From Pseudomonas sp. UBA6562 (GTDB lineage: Bacteria; Pseudomonadota; Gammaproteobacteria; Pseudomonadales; Pseudomonadaceae), in NCBI RefSeq assembly GCF_002434265.1, contig NZ_DJJS01000006.1:620001-684000 (forward strand): a stretch of 64,000 nt of DNA, in the 5' to 3' direction. The notes under the pieces are model-generated. The model was not told the origin of the DNA. It did not search any database and worked only from the letters and a program-made list of their open reading frames with translations. Made by a program: the position numbers and the translations under genes. Shown here in pieces: positions 8,914 to 17,012 of the stretch (position 1 is the first letter of the stretch; each line of letters opens with the position of its first letter).

Positions 8914-9579
8914 TTACAGCACGCGGGTTTCGAAGCGGCTGACGCCCGGCAGTTCCAGTACCAGCTCGTCGCCCGACTCGAACGGCCCGACACCGGCCGG
9001 CGTACCGGTCAGGATCACGTCGCCCGCTTGCAGGGAAAACTGCGCGGCCATGTGCTGGATGATCGCCACGATGGGGTTGAGCATCATGGCGCTGTTGCCG
9101 TCCTGGCGCACTTCGCCGTTGATGGTCAGGCGGATCGGGATATCGTTGACGTCGGCGAAGGTGCCCGGCGAGACGAAAGGCGGCAGCACGCAGGCGCCGT
9201 CGAAGCACTTGGCCAGTTCCCAGGGCAGGCCCTTGTCCTTGAGCGTGCCTTGCAGGTCGCGCAAGGTCAGGTCGAGGGCCGGCGCGAAGCCGGAAATGGC
9301 ATCGAGTACCTGCTCGGGGCTGGCCCCGGCCGACAGAGGCTTACCCAGCAGCACGGCGATTTCCGCCTCGTAATGCACCGAGCCACGGCCTTCGGGAATC
9401 TTGAAACCGCCCTCGGCCGGCACCACGCAACTGCCCGGTTTGATGAACAGCAATGGTTCGCTGGGAATCGGGTTGTTCAGCTCCTTGGCGTGCTCGGCGT
9501 AATTGCGCCCCACGCACACCACCTTGCCCAGGGGAAAGTGGCTGCGCGTGCCGTCTACGTACTGATGCTGGTAACTCAT
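8914..9579 (-). CDS. Fumarylacetoacetate hydrolase family protein
   Basis: 221 aa, complete single FAH domain. The N terminus has the family motif VVCVGRNYAEHAKE, then the metal-binding HYEAEIAVLLG (acidic pair) and an acidic LDLTLRDLQ segment. Members hydrolyse or decarboxylate 2-oxo or acylpyruvate compounds with Mg/Mn; acylpyruvase or oxaloacetate decarboxylase activity is common in this size class, but the substrate cannot be read from sequence. It lies 22 bp downstream of the FAD-linked oxidase and is probably co-transcribed with it. Confidence 0.88.
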   Translation of the reverse strand: MSYQHQYVDGTRSHFPLGKVVCVGRNYAEHAKELNNPIPSEPLLFIKPGSCVVPAEGGFKIPEGRGSVHYEAEIAVLLGKPLSAGASPEQVLDAISGFAPALDLTLRDLQGTLKDKGLPWELAKCFDGACVLPPFVSPGTFADVNDIPIRLTINGEVRQDGNSAMMLNPIVAIIQHMAAQFSLQAGDVILTGTPAGVGPFESGDELVLELPGVSRFETRVL

Positions 9580-9601
9580 GGCCGACTCCGTTTGCTGATT
9601 G

Positions 9602-10999
9602 TCATTCGGGAGCGAAGATCTTACCCGGATTCAGAATGCCGTTCGGGTCGAATACCGCCTTGATGGCCTTCATGCAGGCGATCTCCTCGGGGGAACGGCT
9701 GTAGTGCAGGTAGTCGCGTTTGGTCATGCCCACGCCGTGCTCGGCGGAAATCGAGCCCTGGAAGCGTTCGACGATCTCGAACACCCACTGGTTGACCTTG
9801 GCGCAGCGGGCGAAGAACGCGTCCTTGTCCATGGCCGCAGGCTTGAGGATGTTCAGGTGCAGGTTGCCGTCGCCGATGTGCCCGTACCAGACCACTTCCA
9901 GATCGGGGTAGTGCTGCGCGACCACGGCGTCGATCTCGCGCAGGAAGGCCGGCACCTTGGCCACCGTCACCGAGACGTCGTTCTTGTAGGGCGTGAAATG
10001 CGAGATGGTTTCCGACAGGTACTCGCGCAGCTTCCACAGGTTGCGCAGCTGGGTTTCGCTCTGGCTCATCACCCCGTCGAGCACCCAACCCTGCTCCACG
10101 CAGTGCTCGAAGGTGGCCAGCGCCTGTTCGGACACTGCCTCGGTGCTGGCCTCGAACTCCAGCAGGGCATAGAAGGGGCAACTGCTGGCGAACGGCGCCG
10201 GTACGTCGCCACGGGCAAGAATGTGCGCCAGGCCTTTGTCGGAAAAGAACTCGAACGCGGTGAGGTCGAGTTGGCCTTGGAAGGCGTGCAGCACCGGCAT
10301 GATGGAATCGAAGTCCGGCGTGCCCAGGACCATGGCCGTGAGGTTGCGCGGCGCGCGTTCCAGGCGCATGGTCGCTTCGACCACGAACCCCAGCGTGCCC
10401 TCTGCACCGATGAACAGGTGGCGCAGGTCGTAGCCGGTGGCGTTCTTCACCAGGCCTTTGTTCAGGTCCAGCAGTTCGCCCGTGCCGGTGACCACCTTCA
10501 GGCCGGCGACCCAATTGCGCGTCATGCCGTAGCGGATCACCTTGATGCCGCCGGCATTGGTGCCGATGTTGCCGCCCAGCTGGCTGGAGCCGGACGAGGC
10601 GAAATCCACCGGGTAATACAGCCCCTGCTCTTCGGCGAAGCGCTGCAACTGCTGGGTGACGACGCCGGGCTGGCACACCACGCTGCGGTCCACGCCATCG
10701 AAGGCGAGGATCCGGTTCATCTGGTCGAAGGCCACCACCACTTCGCCCCGGGCCGCCACGGCAGCCGCCGACAGGCCGGTGCGCCCGCCCGAGGGCACCA
10801 ACGCCACCCGATGGCGGTTGGCCCAGCGCACGATGGCCTGCACCTGTTCGACGGTTCTGGGCAGCACCACGGCGCTGGGCGCGGGGGCGTAATGGTGGGT
10901 CCAGTCCTTGCCATAGGCCTGTAGCGAGGCAGGGTCGGTGAGCACGTGGGCGGGAGCGACCAGGGCGGTCAGTTCCGTGAGGGCTGCGGCATCGGTCAT
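9602..10999 (-). CDS. FAD-linked oxidoreductase, probable D-2-hydroxyglutarate dehydrogenase
   Basis: 465 aa. N-terminal FAD-binding type-4 (PCMH) domain (about residues 35-215, with VALVPSGGRTGLS and GGNIGTNAGG), followed by the FAD-oxidase C-terminal domain with the metal-site histidines of GHIGDGNLHLN and the terminal AEHGVGMTKRD. These features fit the D-lactate/D-2-hydroxyglutarate dehydrogenase family. The gene faces serA across 183 bp. In Pseudomonas, SerA is reported to reduce 2-oxoglutarate to D-2-hydroxyglutarate and a neighbouring dehydrogenase to reoxidise it, which makes serine synthesis run forward. The specific substrate is inferred from this context; glycolate or D-lactate are alternatives. 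Confidence 0.85.
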   Translation of the reverse strand: MTDAAALTELTALVAPAHVLTDPASLQAYGKDWTHHYAPAPSAVVLPRTVEQVQAIVRWANRHRVALVPSGGRTGLSAAAVAARGEVVVAFDQMNRILAFDGVDRSVVCQPGVVTQQLQRFAEEQGLYYPVDFASSGSSQLGGNIGTNAGGIKVIRYGMTRNWVAGLKVVTGTGELLDLNKGLVKNATGYDLRHLFIGAEGTLGFVVEATMRLERAPRNLTAMVLGTPDFDSIMPVLHAFQGQLDLTAFEFFSDKGLAHILARGDVPAPFASSCPFYALLEFEASTEAVSEQALATFEHCVEQGWVLDGVMSQSETQLRNLWKLREYLSETISHFTPYKNDVSVTVAKVPAFLREIDAVVAQHYPDLEVVWYGHIGDGNLHLNILKPAAMDKDAFFARCAKVNQWVFEIVERFQGSISAEHGVGMTKRDYLHYSRSPEEIACMKAIKAVFDPNGILNPGKIFAPE

Positions 11000-11182
11000 G
11001 GCGGATCACTCGAACTATTCATGGTCACCCTGAGCACGCTTCATGTGGCGCGTTCAGTTCCTAGCGTGTCGCGTATGGTAGCATCTGGCCCCCGTTGTCC
11101 GTGCTAGGCACCGCCTGAAGGGCCCCGTCGCCGCGCCGCCGCAACGCTCGCCATTTTTTCTCCGGGATACAGGTTCACGCAC

Positions 11183-12412
11183 ATGAGCAAGACCTCTTTG
11201 GAAAAGAGCAAGATCAGGTTCCTTCTGCTGGAAGGTGTGCACCAGAACGCCGTCGACGTACTGAAGGCCGCTGGTTATTCCAACATCGAGTACCTCACCG
11301 GTTCGCTGCCTGAAGCCGAACTCAAGGAAAAGATCGCGGACGCCCACTTCATCGGTATTCGCTCGCGCACGCAACTGACCGAAGAGATCTTCGACTGTGC
11401 GAAGAAACTGGTCGCGGTAGGCTGCTTCTGCATCGGCACCAACCAGGTCGACCTCAATGCCGCCCGCGAGCGCGGCATCGCGGTGTTCAACGCGCCCTAC
11501 TCCAACACCCGTTCGGTGGCCGAGCTGGTGCTGGCCGAGGCCATCCTGCTGCTGCGCGGCATTCCCGAGAAAAACGCCTCCTGCCACCGTGGCGGCTGGA
11601 TCAAGAGCGCGGCCAACTCGTTCGAGATCCGCGGCAAGAAGCTGGGCATCGTCGGCTACGGCTCAATCGGCACCCAGTTGTCGGTGCTGGCCGAAAGCCT
11701 AGGCATGCAGGTCTACTTCTACGATCCGCTGACCAAGCTGCCATTGGGCAACGCCACCCAGGTGGGTTCGCTGAATGAACTGCTGGGCCTGGCCGACATC
11801 GTGTCCCTGCACGTGCCTGAGCTGCCGTCCACCCAGTGGATGATCGGCGAGAAGGAAATCCGGGCCATGAAGAAGGGCGCGATCCTGATCAACGCCGCCC
11901 GCGGCACCGTGGTCGAGCTCGACCACCTGGCCGCCGCGATCAAGGACAAGCACCTGATCGGCGCCGCCATCGACGTGTTCCCGGTCGAACCGCGCTCCAA
12001 CGACGAAGAGTTCGAAAGCCCGCTGCGCGGTCTGGACAATGTCATCCTCACTCCGCACATCGGTGGTTCGACCGCCGAGGCCCAGGCCAACATCGGTCTG
12101 GAAGTGGCGGAGAAGCTGGTCAAGTACAGCGACAACGGCACCTCCGTGTCGTCGGTCAACTTCCCCGAAGTGGCCCTGCCGGCCCACCCGGGCAAGCACC
12201 GTCTGCTGCACATCCACCGCAACATTCCGGGCGTGCTCAGCGAGATCAACAGCCTGTTCGCGGAAAACGGCATCAACATCTCCGGCCAGTTCCTGCAGAC
12301 CGACGACAAGGTCGGCTACGTGGTCATCGACGTCGACGCCGAATACTCGGACCTGGCGCAAGAGAAGCTGCAGCACGTCAAAGGCACGATCCGCTCGCGC
12401 GTATTGTTCTAA
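11183..12412 (+). CDS. serA: D-3-phosphoglycerate dehydrogenase
   Basis: 409 aa, close to E. coli SerA. It oxidises 3-phosphoglycerate with NAD, the first step of serine synthesis. N-terminal substrate domain, NAD Rossmann motif GIVGYGSIGTQ (about residues 154-164), catalytic Arg in INAARGTVVE and His in LTPHIGGSTAEAQ, and a C-terminal ACT domain (about 335-409) that binds serine as feedback inhibitor in the family. Start at 11183 gives MSKTSLEKSK. Divergent from the D-2-hydroxyglutarate dehydrogenase-like gene that probably recycles its by-product. Confidence 0.97.
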   Translation: MSKTSLEKSKIRFLLLEGVHQNAVDVLKAAGYSNIEYLTGSLPEAELKEKIADAHFIGIRSRTQLTEEIFDCAKKLVAVGCFCIGTNQVDLNAARERGIAVFNAPYSNTRSVAELVLAEAILLLRGIPEKNASCHRGGWIKSAANSFEIRGKKLGIVGYGSIGTQLSVLAESLGMQVYFYDPLTKLPLGNATQVGSLNELLGLADIVSLHVPELPSTQWMIGEKEIRAMKKGAILINAARGTVVELDHLAAAIKDKHLIGAAIDVFPVEPRSNDEEFESPLRGLDNVILTPHIGGSTAEAQANIGLEVAEKLVKYSDNGTSVSSVNFPEVALPAHPGKHRLLHIHRNIPGVLSEINSLFAENGINISGQFLQTDDKVGYVVIDVDAEYSDLAQEKLQHVKGTIRSRVLF

Positions 12413-12425
12413 CGCCTTGCCAGAG

Positions 12426-12453
12426 CGGCTGGACCGGAACTCCGGTTCAGCCG
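12426..12453 (+). terminator. Hairpin after serA
   Basis: Stem of about 12 pairs (one G-T) with loop aact, 14 bp after the serA stop. There is no T-run, so it may stop transcription weakly or protect the 3' end. Confidence 0.5.
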
Positions 12454-12681
12454 TTGCGGGTCGCGACGCGAACCCATGCCGCCATCGGACGTCGGGCAGT
12501 GCGCGACGTGCGAAGCGCAGCGGCTACCGCCGGCAAGACCGACCGCGCCCATACAGCGGCAAAAACTCCGCCGCCAGGCAAACCTAACCCCACCTCCACT
12601 GTCATAGGCTGCGCTCGACCGGGCCGGCCACGCTGTGCACAATGCCCGGCGCTACCCTCACACGACAGTAAGGAACTCCCC

Positions 12682-13335
12682 ATGCGTTCATCCCTAGGCG
12701 TACTGCTCGCAGTACTGATCAGTCCGTTGGCCCAGGCCGAGCTGCTGGACGAAGTCAACGACCGGGGCGAACTGCGTATCGCGGTGCAAGCCGAGCACGC
12801 ACCCTACGTCTTCAAGGACGGCGAGCACCTGACCGGCTTCGATGTCGAGTTCGGCCAGGCCCTGGCCGCTGAACTGGACCTGCGCGCCACCTTCCTCGAG
12901 GCGCCGGCCGATGGGCTGTTGGAAGGGGTCGAGAGCGGTCTGTACGACATCGCCCTGGACGAACAACCGCTGCCTGCCACGGCCGCTGTCGGCAGCAGCC
13001 AATCCTACGGCGCGGCCTCGCGGGTGGTCCCGTTCCAGAGGGACAACCCCGCCTTCGAAAGCGCGGTGAACAACGCGCTGCAACGGCTGGACAAGAGTGG
13101 CCGGCTGGGCGAACTGGAAACCAAGTGGCTCAAGCCTGGGGCCATGGCCGCCGAAGCGGCGAACGCATCCAAGGCCCCGGCTGCGTCCTCGGAAGCGGCG
13201 CAGACGCCCGCGATTGCGGATGCGCCCTCCGAGGCAGCGCAGACACCCGAGACCCCGAACACGTCCTCCGAAGCGGCGAAAGCACCCGAAACGCCAGCTG
13301 CGGCAGCGCCGTCTACGGACGCTGAGCCTCGCTGA
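12682..13335 (+). CDS. One-lobed periplasmic solute-binding-like protein with repeat tail
   Basis: 217 aa. Signal peptide 1-19 (cleavage after AQA). Residues 20-95 match the first lobe of amino-acid ABC binding proteins (NDRGELRIAV, TGFDVEFGQALAAEL), and residues 119-152 match the closing helices (DNPAFESAVNNALQRL, LETKWLKPG). The second lobe of about 100 residues that should lie between them is replaced by roughly 25 residues. The tail (155-217) is Ala/Pro/Glu/Ser-rich and carries three 13-residue repeats. It therefore cannot close on a ligand in the usual way. The start at 12682 follows AAGGAAC. No transporter genes adjoin it. The 3' end overlaps the convergent DUF523 gene by 23 bp. Confidence 0.75.
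   Translation: MRSSLGVLLAVLISPLAQAELLDEVNDRGELRIAVQAEHAPYVFKDGEHLTGFDVEFGQALAAELDLRATFLEAPADGLLEGVESGLYDIALDEQPLPATAAVGSSQSYGAASRVVPFQRDNPAFESAVNNALQRLDKSGRLGELETKWLKPGAMAAEAANASKAPAASSEAAQTPAIADAPSEAAQTPETPNTSSEAAKAPETPAAAAPSTDAEPR
13186..13302 (+). repeat. Three 39-bp in-frame tandem repeats
   Basis: Units at 13186-13224, 13225-13263 and 13264-13302, each coding SSEAAQTP-like 13-residue blocks followed by Pro/Ala/Thr. They differ at many third-codon positions, so the array is old or under selection on the protein. Confidence 0.8.
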
Positions 13336-13840
13336 CCTCGGCGGCCGGCGCCAACAGCGCTTCAGCCGCTTCTTCCAGCTGCAATTCGCTGAACACCCGC
13401 ACCCCCTCGCGGCGCAGCAGCGCTGCCGTGACGCCCTCCCCCGACACCTTCACCCCGCTGAAGCTGCCGTCGTAGGTCAGGCGATTGCCGCACGACGGGC
13501 TGCCGGCCTTGAGCACGGCCAGGGTGATGCCGTGCTCGCGCACCAGGGCCAACGCCCGCTGGGCACCGGTCAGGAACGCGGCGGTCAGGTCGTCGGCCGC
13601 CTGGGTCAGCACCCGCGTCTGGCCATCGAGCACCTGCCCACCCTGACCGCCCGCAATTTCCGCCGCCGGCCGTGGCGTCGGCAACCCACCAGCCACTTCC
13701 GGGCACAACGGCACCACACGGCCTTCGGCCTCCCAGCGCTGCAACAGGTCGGGATGGCCGCTGGCTCGGCCGTCGTAGCGTACCGGCCGGCCTAGCAGGC
13801 AAGCGCTGACCAGGACTTTTCCGAGCGGCGGACGGCCCAT
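13313..13840 (-). CDS. DUF523 family protein
   Basis: 175 aa, whole DUF523 domain. Conserved cysteine motifs: VSACLLG (Cys14), LCPEVAGG (Cys46) and a later SPSCGN, plus the acidic/Gly segments of the family. Cys placement suggests a metal or Fe-S site, but the role is unestablished; related sequences include proteins linked to 2-thiouracil desulfurisation. The start at 13840 is taken because it begins MGRPPLGKVLVSACLLG and lies 1 bp after the stop of the upstream oxygenase gene. The frame is open upstream to 14290, but that part is a shadow of the oxygenase. Confidence 0.85.
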   Translation of the reverse strand: MGRPPLGKVLVSACLLGRPVRYDGRASGHPDLLQRWEAEGRVVPLCPEVAGGLPTPRPAAEIAGGQGGQVLDGQTRVLTQAADDLTAAFLTGAQRALALVREHGITLAVLKAGSPSCGNRLTYDGSFSGVKVSGEGVTAALLRREGVRVFSELQLEEAAEALLAPAAEVSEAQRP

Positions 13841-13841
13841 G

Positions 13842-14465
13842 TCAGAACGGCTCGTTGCCACGGCGGCGGAACCAGCCGGTGAGCGACAGCCGCTCGCGTT
13901 GGGTCGCCAACACTTCGTGGGGGACTTCGCCCGACAGGAACACCACCAGGGAACCTGCCACCGGCGCGACGTCGAGCACGTCCCGTTCGCCGAGGAACAG
14001 TCGCAGCTCGCCGCCATCGCCGGGCTGCCAGGCCTCGTTGAGGTAGAGCACCGTCGAAACCGTGCGCCGGTCGTCGTCGCGGAAGCGGTCCAGGTGACGA
14101 CGGTAGAAGGCACCGGGCGGGTACAGGGCGAAGTGGCACTCGAAATCTTCCAAGCCCAGGAACAGGCCGCGATTGAGGTCCAGGCGCAGGCTGTCCATGA
14201 CCGCCAGGTAACGGTCGCAGGCCTGGGTCTCGCCCGGTTCGAGCCATTGCGTCTGGTCGCCGCGCACGGCCTCGCGCACGGTCTGGGCATCGCCCCGGCC
14301 GATGGCCGCCGGGCTCAGTTCGCCTTGGGCCGAACGGCGCAGGCAATCGGCGGCCAAGGCGCGGGTCAGTTCGGCGGGCAGGAACAGGGTCTGCCGCGAC
14401 CAGCCACGCTGGGCCAGGTCGTCGACGATGGTCGATGACATCGGGTGTTCGAGAGGTAGGGTCAT
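13842..14465 (-). CDS. 2OG-Fe(II) oxygenase
   Basis: 207 aa. Double-stranded beta-helix with the iron triad His124-x-Asp126 (RRHLDRF) and His183, and Arg192 for 2-oxoglutarate. The domain begins around residue 75 and resembles prolyl-4-hydroxylase-type oxygenases. In this family the cosubstrate is 2-oxoglutarate and the target is usually a protein or amino-acid residue; the target here is unknown. The start is uncertain: 14465 (MTLPLEHP) or 14441 (MSSTIVDD) are both plausible and neither has a strong ribosome site. One base separates it from the DUF523 gene downstream, so the two are probably translated from one message. Confidence 0.82.
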   Translation of the reverse strand: MTLPLEHPMSSTIVDDLAQRGWSRQTLFLPAELTRALAADCLRRSAQGELSPAAIGRGDAQTVREAVRGDQTQWLEPGETQACDRYLAVMDSLRLDLNRGLFLGLEDFECHFALYPPGAFYRRHLDRFRDDDRRTVSTVLYLNEAWQPGDGGELRLFLGERDVLDVAPVAGSLVVFLSGEVPHEVLATQRERLSLTGWFRRRGNEPF

Positions 14466-14611
14466 GGCCGGCATCATAGCCCCAAGCCCGGCCGCCGCAC
14501 AGCACCGTCGCGGGCGGTATCGGCATGCCGCCGAGCCGACGGGCGCGTCGGGCATCTCGACAAACCGCGCCCCTGCCACGGACAATGGCGCACTGCCGAC
14601 AGGAGTCTTGA

Positions 14612-15364
14612 ATGCGCCGTCCGTTTTCCCTGCTTGTGCTGATGATCTGCGCGCTGCCTGTCTGGGCCGACAACCTCGATCAGCTGTACAAGGTCGCCGG
14701 CTGGTCCGACCAGCGCGCGCATTTCACCGATGCCCTGAGCGCCGCCCAGCAACGCTACCGCAGCAGCCTGCCACCGGCGGTGTTCCAGGCTCTGGTCGAC
14801 AACAGCAACCAGCGCTTCCAGGCCGAGGCCATCGACCGTCGCGCCCTGGCGCAGTTGCGCGCGACCTTGTCCGACCCCTCCCCGGCCCTGACGTTCTTCC
14901 AGTCGCCGCTGGGCCGCAAGATCGTCGCCGCCGAGCTGTTGGCCACGCGCAAGGACCAACTGGCGAAGAACGCCCAAGGCCTGCCGAAGATCCAGGCCAG
15001 CGACGACCGTCTGCTGCTGATCGGCCATCTGGCCCAGGCCCTGCCGGCCCGCGAAGCCGGGGCGGAAGTCAGCCTGGCGATCGCCGGTGTGGCCGCCGAC
15101 AGCCTGAGCTCGATGCTCCCCGGTCTGCTCGGCGGCGGTCAGGCCCAGGGCATGCTCGACGGCCAGCGCCAGCGCCTGATGCAGCAGATCGGCGCGGACC
15201 TCAACAACACCTTGCTTTACGTTTACCGCGAACTGTCCGACACCGAACTGGAAGAATTCGCTACCTTCGCCGAGTCGCCGGAAGGCCAGGCCTATTATCA
15301 GGCTGCGGTGGCGGCGGTGCGTGCAGGGCTGGCGGTCGGCCAGAACGGCGTCGACCTGCGCTAG
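14612..15364 (+). CDS. DUF2059 domain protein, secreted
   Basis: 250 aa. Signal peptide with cleavage near residue 19-20 (PVWA/DN), so it is periplasmic. Mostly helical; the DUF2059 domain is repeated in diverged form, with one copy around residues 80-140 (TFFQSPLGRKI) and one at the C terminus (EEFATFAESPEGQAYYQA), the second carrying the characteristic 'SPEG' turn. No catalytic motif and no known function. An A/G-rich stretch (gacaggagtc) precedes the start. Convergent with the alpha/beta hydrolase 21 bp away. Confidence 0.8.
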   Translation: MRRPFSLLVLMICALPVWADNLDQLYKVAGWSDQRAHFTDALSAAQQRYRSSLPPAVFQALVDNSNQRFQAEAIDRRALAQLRATLSDPSPALTFFQSPLGRKIVAAELLATRKDQLAKNAQGLPKIQASDDRLLLIGHLAQALPAREAGAEVSLAIAGVAADSLSSMLPGLLGGGQAQGMLDGQRQRLMQQIGADLNNTLLYVYRELSDTELEEFATFAESPEGQAYYQAAVAAVRAGLAVGQNGVDLR

Positions 15365-15385
15365 GCGCTTTGCGAAGGCATCCGA

Positions 15386-16312
15386 TCAGCCCAGGTGCTG
15401 GCCGAGAAACTCGAAATAGCGCTGGCGGACCGTCGGCAGCTCGTTCACCAAGTGGTGGCGCGCCTCGGGCAGCATGAGAATTTGCGGCCCGCTGAACTTG
15501 CCTTGCAGCACCCGCAGGTTGTGCGTCCAGTCCACCGTCCCGTCCTGCTGGCCCTGCACGATCAGCACCGTGCGATCGCTCGCCGGGGCCGCCTCGATGC
15601 GCGTGATCCACGAGGCCAGCGCCCCTACCCAGGCCGTGGGCAGGCGCCGCGGCTGCAACGAGTCGGTGCGCAGGAAAGGTAGAAAATCTGGGTCGGAACT
15701 GTTGTCGGTGAAGCGCCGCTCGATGCCGTCGACGAAATGCCGCATCACCTGGTAACTGAGCTTCGACCAGCCCCACGCCCGTGGGCGCACCAGCGGCGCG
15801 AGCAGCATCGCCTGGCCGTCGACCGGGCTCTGCCCCGCACAGTGCAACAGGTGGTCGACCACGATGGCGCCCCCGGTACTCTGCCCGCACAGGTGCCAGG
15901 GCCGCGGCAGGTCCAGGGCTTGGGCCTGCACGAACAGCGCCTCGAGTACCTGCTGGTACACCGCGAAGTCGTCGATGCTGGCCCGCGCGCCGCTGGACAG
16001 GCCATGGCCGGGCAGGTCGCAGCTGATCACCGCATAGCCGCGGCCCAGCGCCCACTCGATCAGGTGGCGGTACAGGCCCATGTGGTCGTAGAAGCCGTGC
16101 AGCATGAACAGCGTGGCCACCGGCGCCACGGGCAGCCACACCTGGCCGACCACCTGGAAACCGGCCACTTCGAAGGTGCCCAAATGCTGCGCGCCCGGCA
16201 GCGTCAGGCCGTAGAAGCGCTGATAGCTGAGGGCCGGCTCGTCCAGCGCGGCGCGCTCGGCCAGCGGCACCAGGCGCGCGCGCAGTTGATCGGGATGGAA
16301 AGTGGCAGGCAT
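15386..16312 (-). CDS. Alpha/beta hydrolase, lysophospholipase-like
   Basis: 308 aa. Full alpha/beta hydrolase fold with oxyanion region LHGFYDH (71-77), nucleophile elbow GQSTG (Ser145), a candidate acid in VQGQQDGTVDW and His in EARHHLVNE near the C terminus. The overall pattern is that of serine-aminopeptidase-S33/monoacylglycerol-lipase-type enzymes, so an ester is the likely substrate. No signal peptide. The start at 16312 (MPATFHPDQL) is preferred to 16330. Divergent from the thioredoxin-like gene 115 bp away. Confidence 0.85.
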   Translation of the reverse strand: MPATFHPDQLRARLVPLAERAALDEPALSYQRFYGLTLPGAQHLGTFEVAGFQVVGQVWLPVAPVATLFMLHGFYDHMGLYRHLIEWALGRGYAVISCDLPGHGLSSGARASIDDFAVYQQVLEALFVQAQALDLPRPWHLCGQSTGGAIVVDHLLHCAGQSPVDGQAMLLAPLVRPRAWGWSKLSYQVMRHFVDGIERRFTDNSSDPDFLPFLRTDSLQPRRLPTAWVGALASWITRIEAAPASDRTVLIVQGQQDGTVDWTHNLRVLQGKFSGPQILMLPEARHHLVNELPTVRQRYFEFLGQHLG

Positions 16313-16427
16313 CGGGCGAATCCACGACAAACGAGTATTGACCTGCGATATTCAGCCCATGCTCGCGCCGTGGCAAGCTGGGCGCCCCTTCATCGCCCGC
16401 AGCGTGCGCGGCGTCCATGGATCGATC

Positions 16428-17012
16428 ATGCCCAGTCGCCCTCGCTCCACCTTGTGGATCGCCTTGCCGATCCTGGCCTGCGCCGTCGTCGCCTGGCTGG
16501 CCTATGCCCAGTTCCAGGCCCGCTACCTGCGCAGCTTCGACGACCGCGCCACGCTGTTTTCGGGCGAGGCGCTGCGCCTGCCCGCCGACCTGGCCGGCCC
16601 CGGCCCCATCCGCGTGGTGCACTTCTGGGACCCGGCCTGCCCCTGCAACGTCGGCAACCAGCAACACCTGGCCGAGCTGCTGGAGCGTTTCGCGGGTGAC
16701 GAAGTCGCCTTCTATGCGGTACGCAAGCCCGGCAGCCGAGGTCGGTTGCCAGCGTCCCTGAAGACTCTGCGCGAGTTGCCTGGGCTGCCGGGCAGCACGA
16801 CTCTGCCGGCCAGTCCGGCCGTAGCCATCTGGGACCGCCAAGGCGCCTTGGTGTACGTTGGGCCGTACAGCGAAGGCGCCGTCTGCACCTCGGGCAACAG
16901 TTTCATCGAACCCATCCTCACCGCCCTGCGCGCCGGGCGCTCGGTGAGGGCCACCAACACCTTGGCCGTGGGCTGCTACTGCCCCTGGTCGGACCGCGAG
17001 GCCGCACTGTGA
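16428..17012 (+). CDS. DUF6436-type thioredoxin-fold protein, membrane-anchored
   Basis: 194 aa. One membrane segment (about residues 9-27) is followed by a thioredoxin-like domain whose active-site position reads HFWDPACPCN, i.e. Cys71-Pro-Cys73 instead of CxxC. A C-terminal GCYCPW adds two more cysteines. The anchor predicts a periplasmic domain. The gene overlaps the start of the penicillin-acylase gene by 4 bases (GTGA), so the two are translationally coupled; a role in redox handling of that enzyme or its surroundings is only a guess. The start at 16428 gives MPSRPRSTLW. Confidence 0.75.
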   Translation: MPSRPRSTLWIALPILACAVVAWLAYAQFQARYLRSFDDRATLFSGEALRLPADLAGPGPIRVVHFWDPACPCNVGNQQHLAELLERFAGDEVAFYAVRKPGSRGRLPASLKTLRELPGLPGSTTLPASPAVAIWDRQGALVYVGPYSEGAVCTSGNSFIEPILTALRAGRSVRATNTLAVGCYCPWSDREAAL

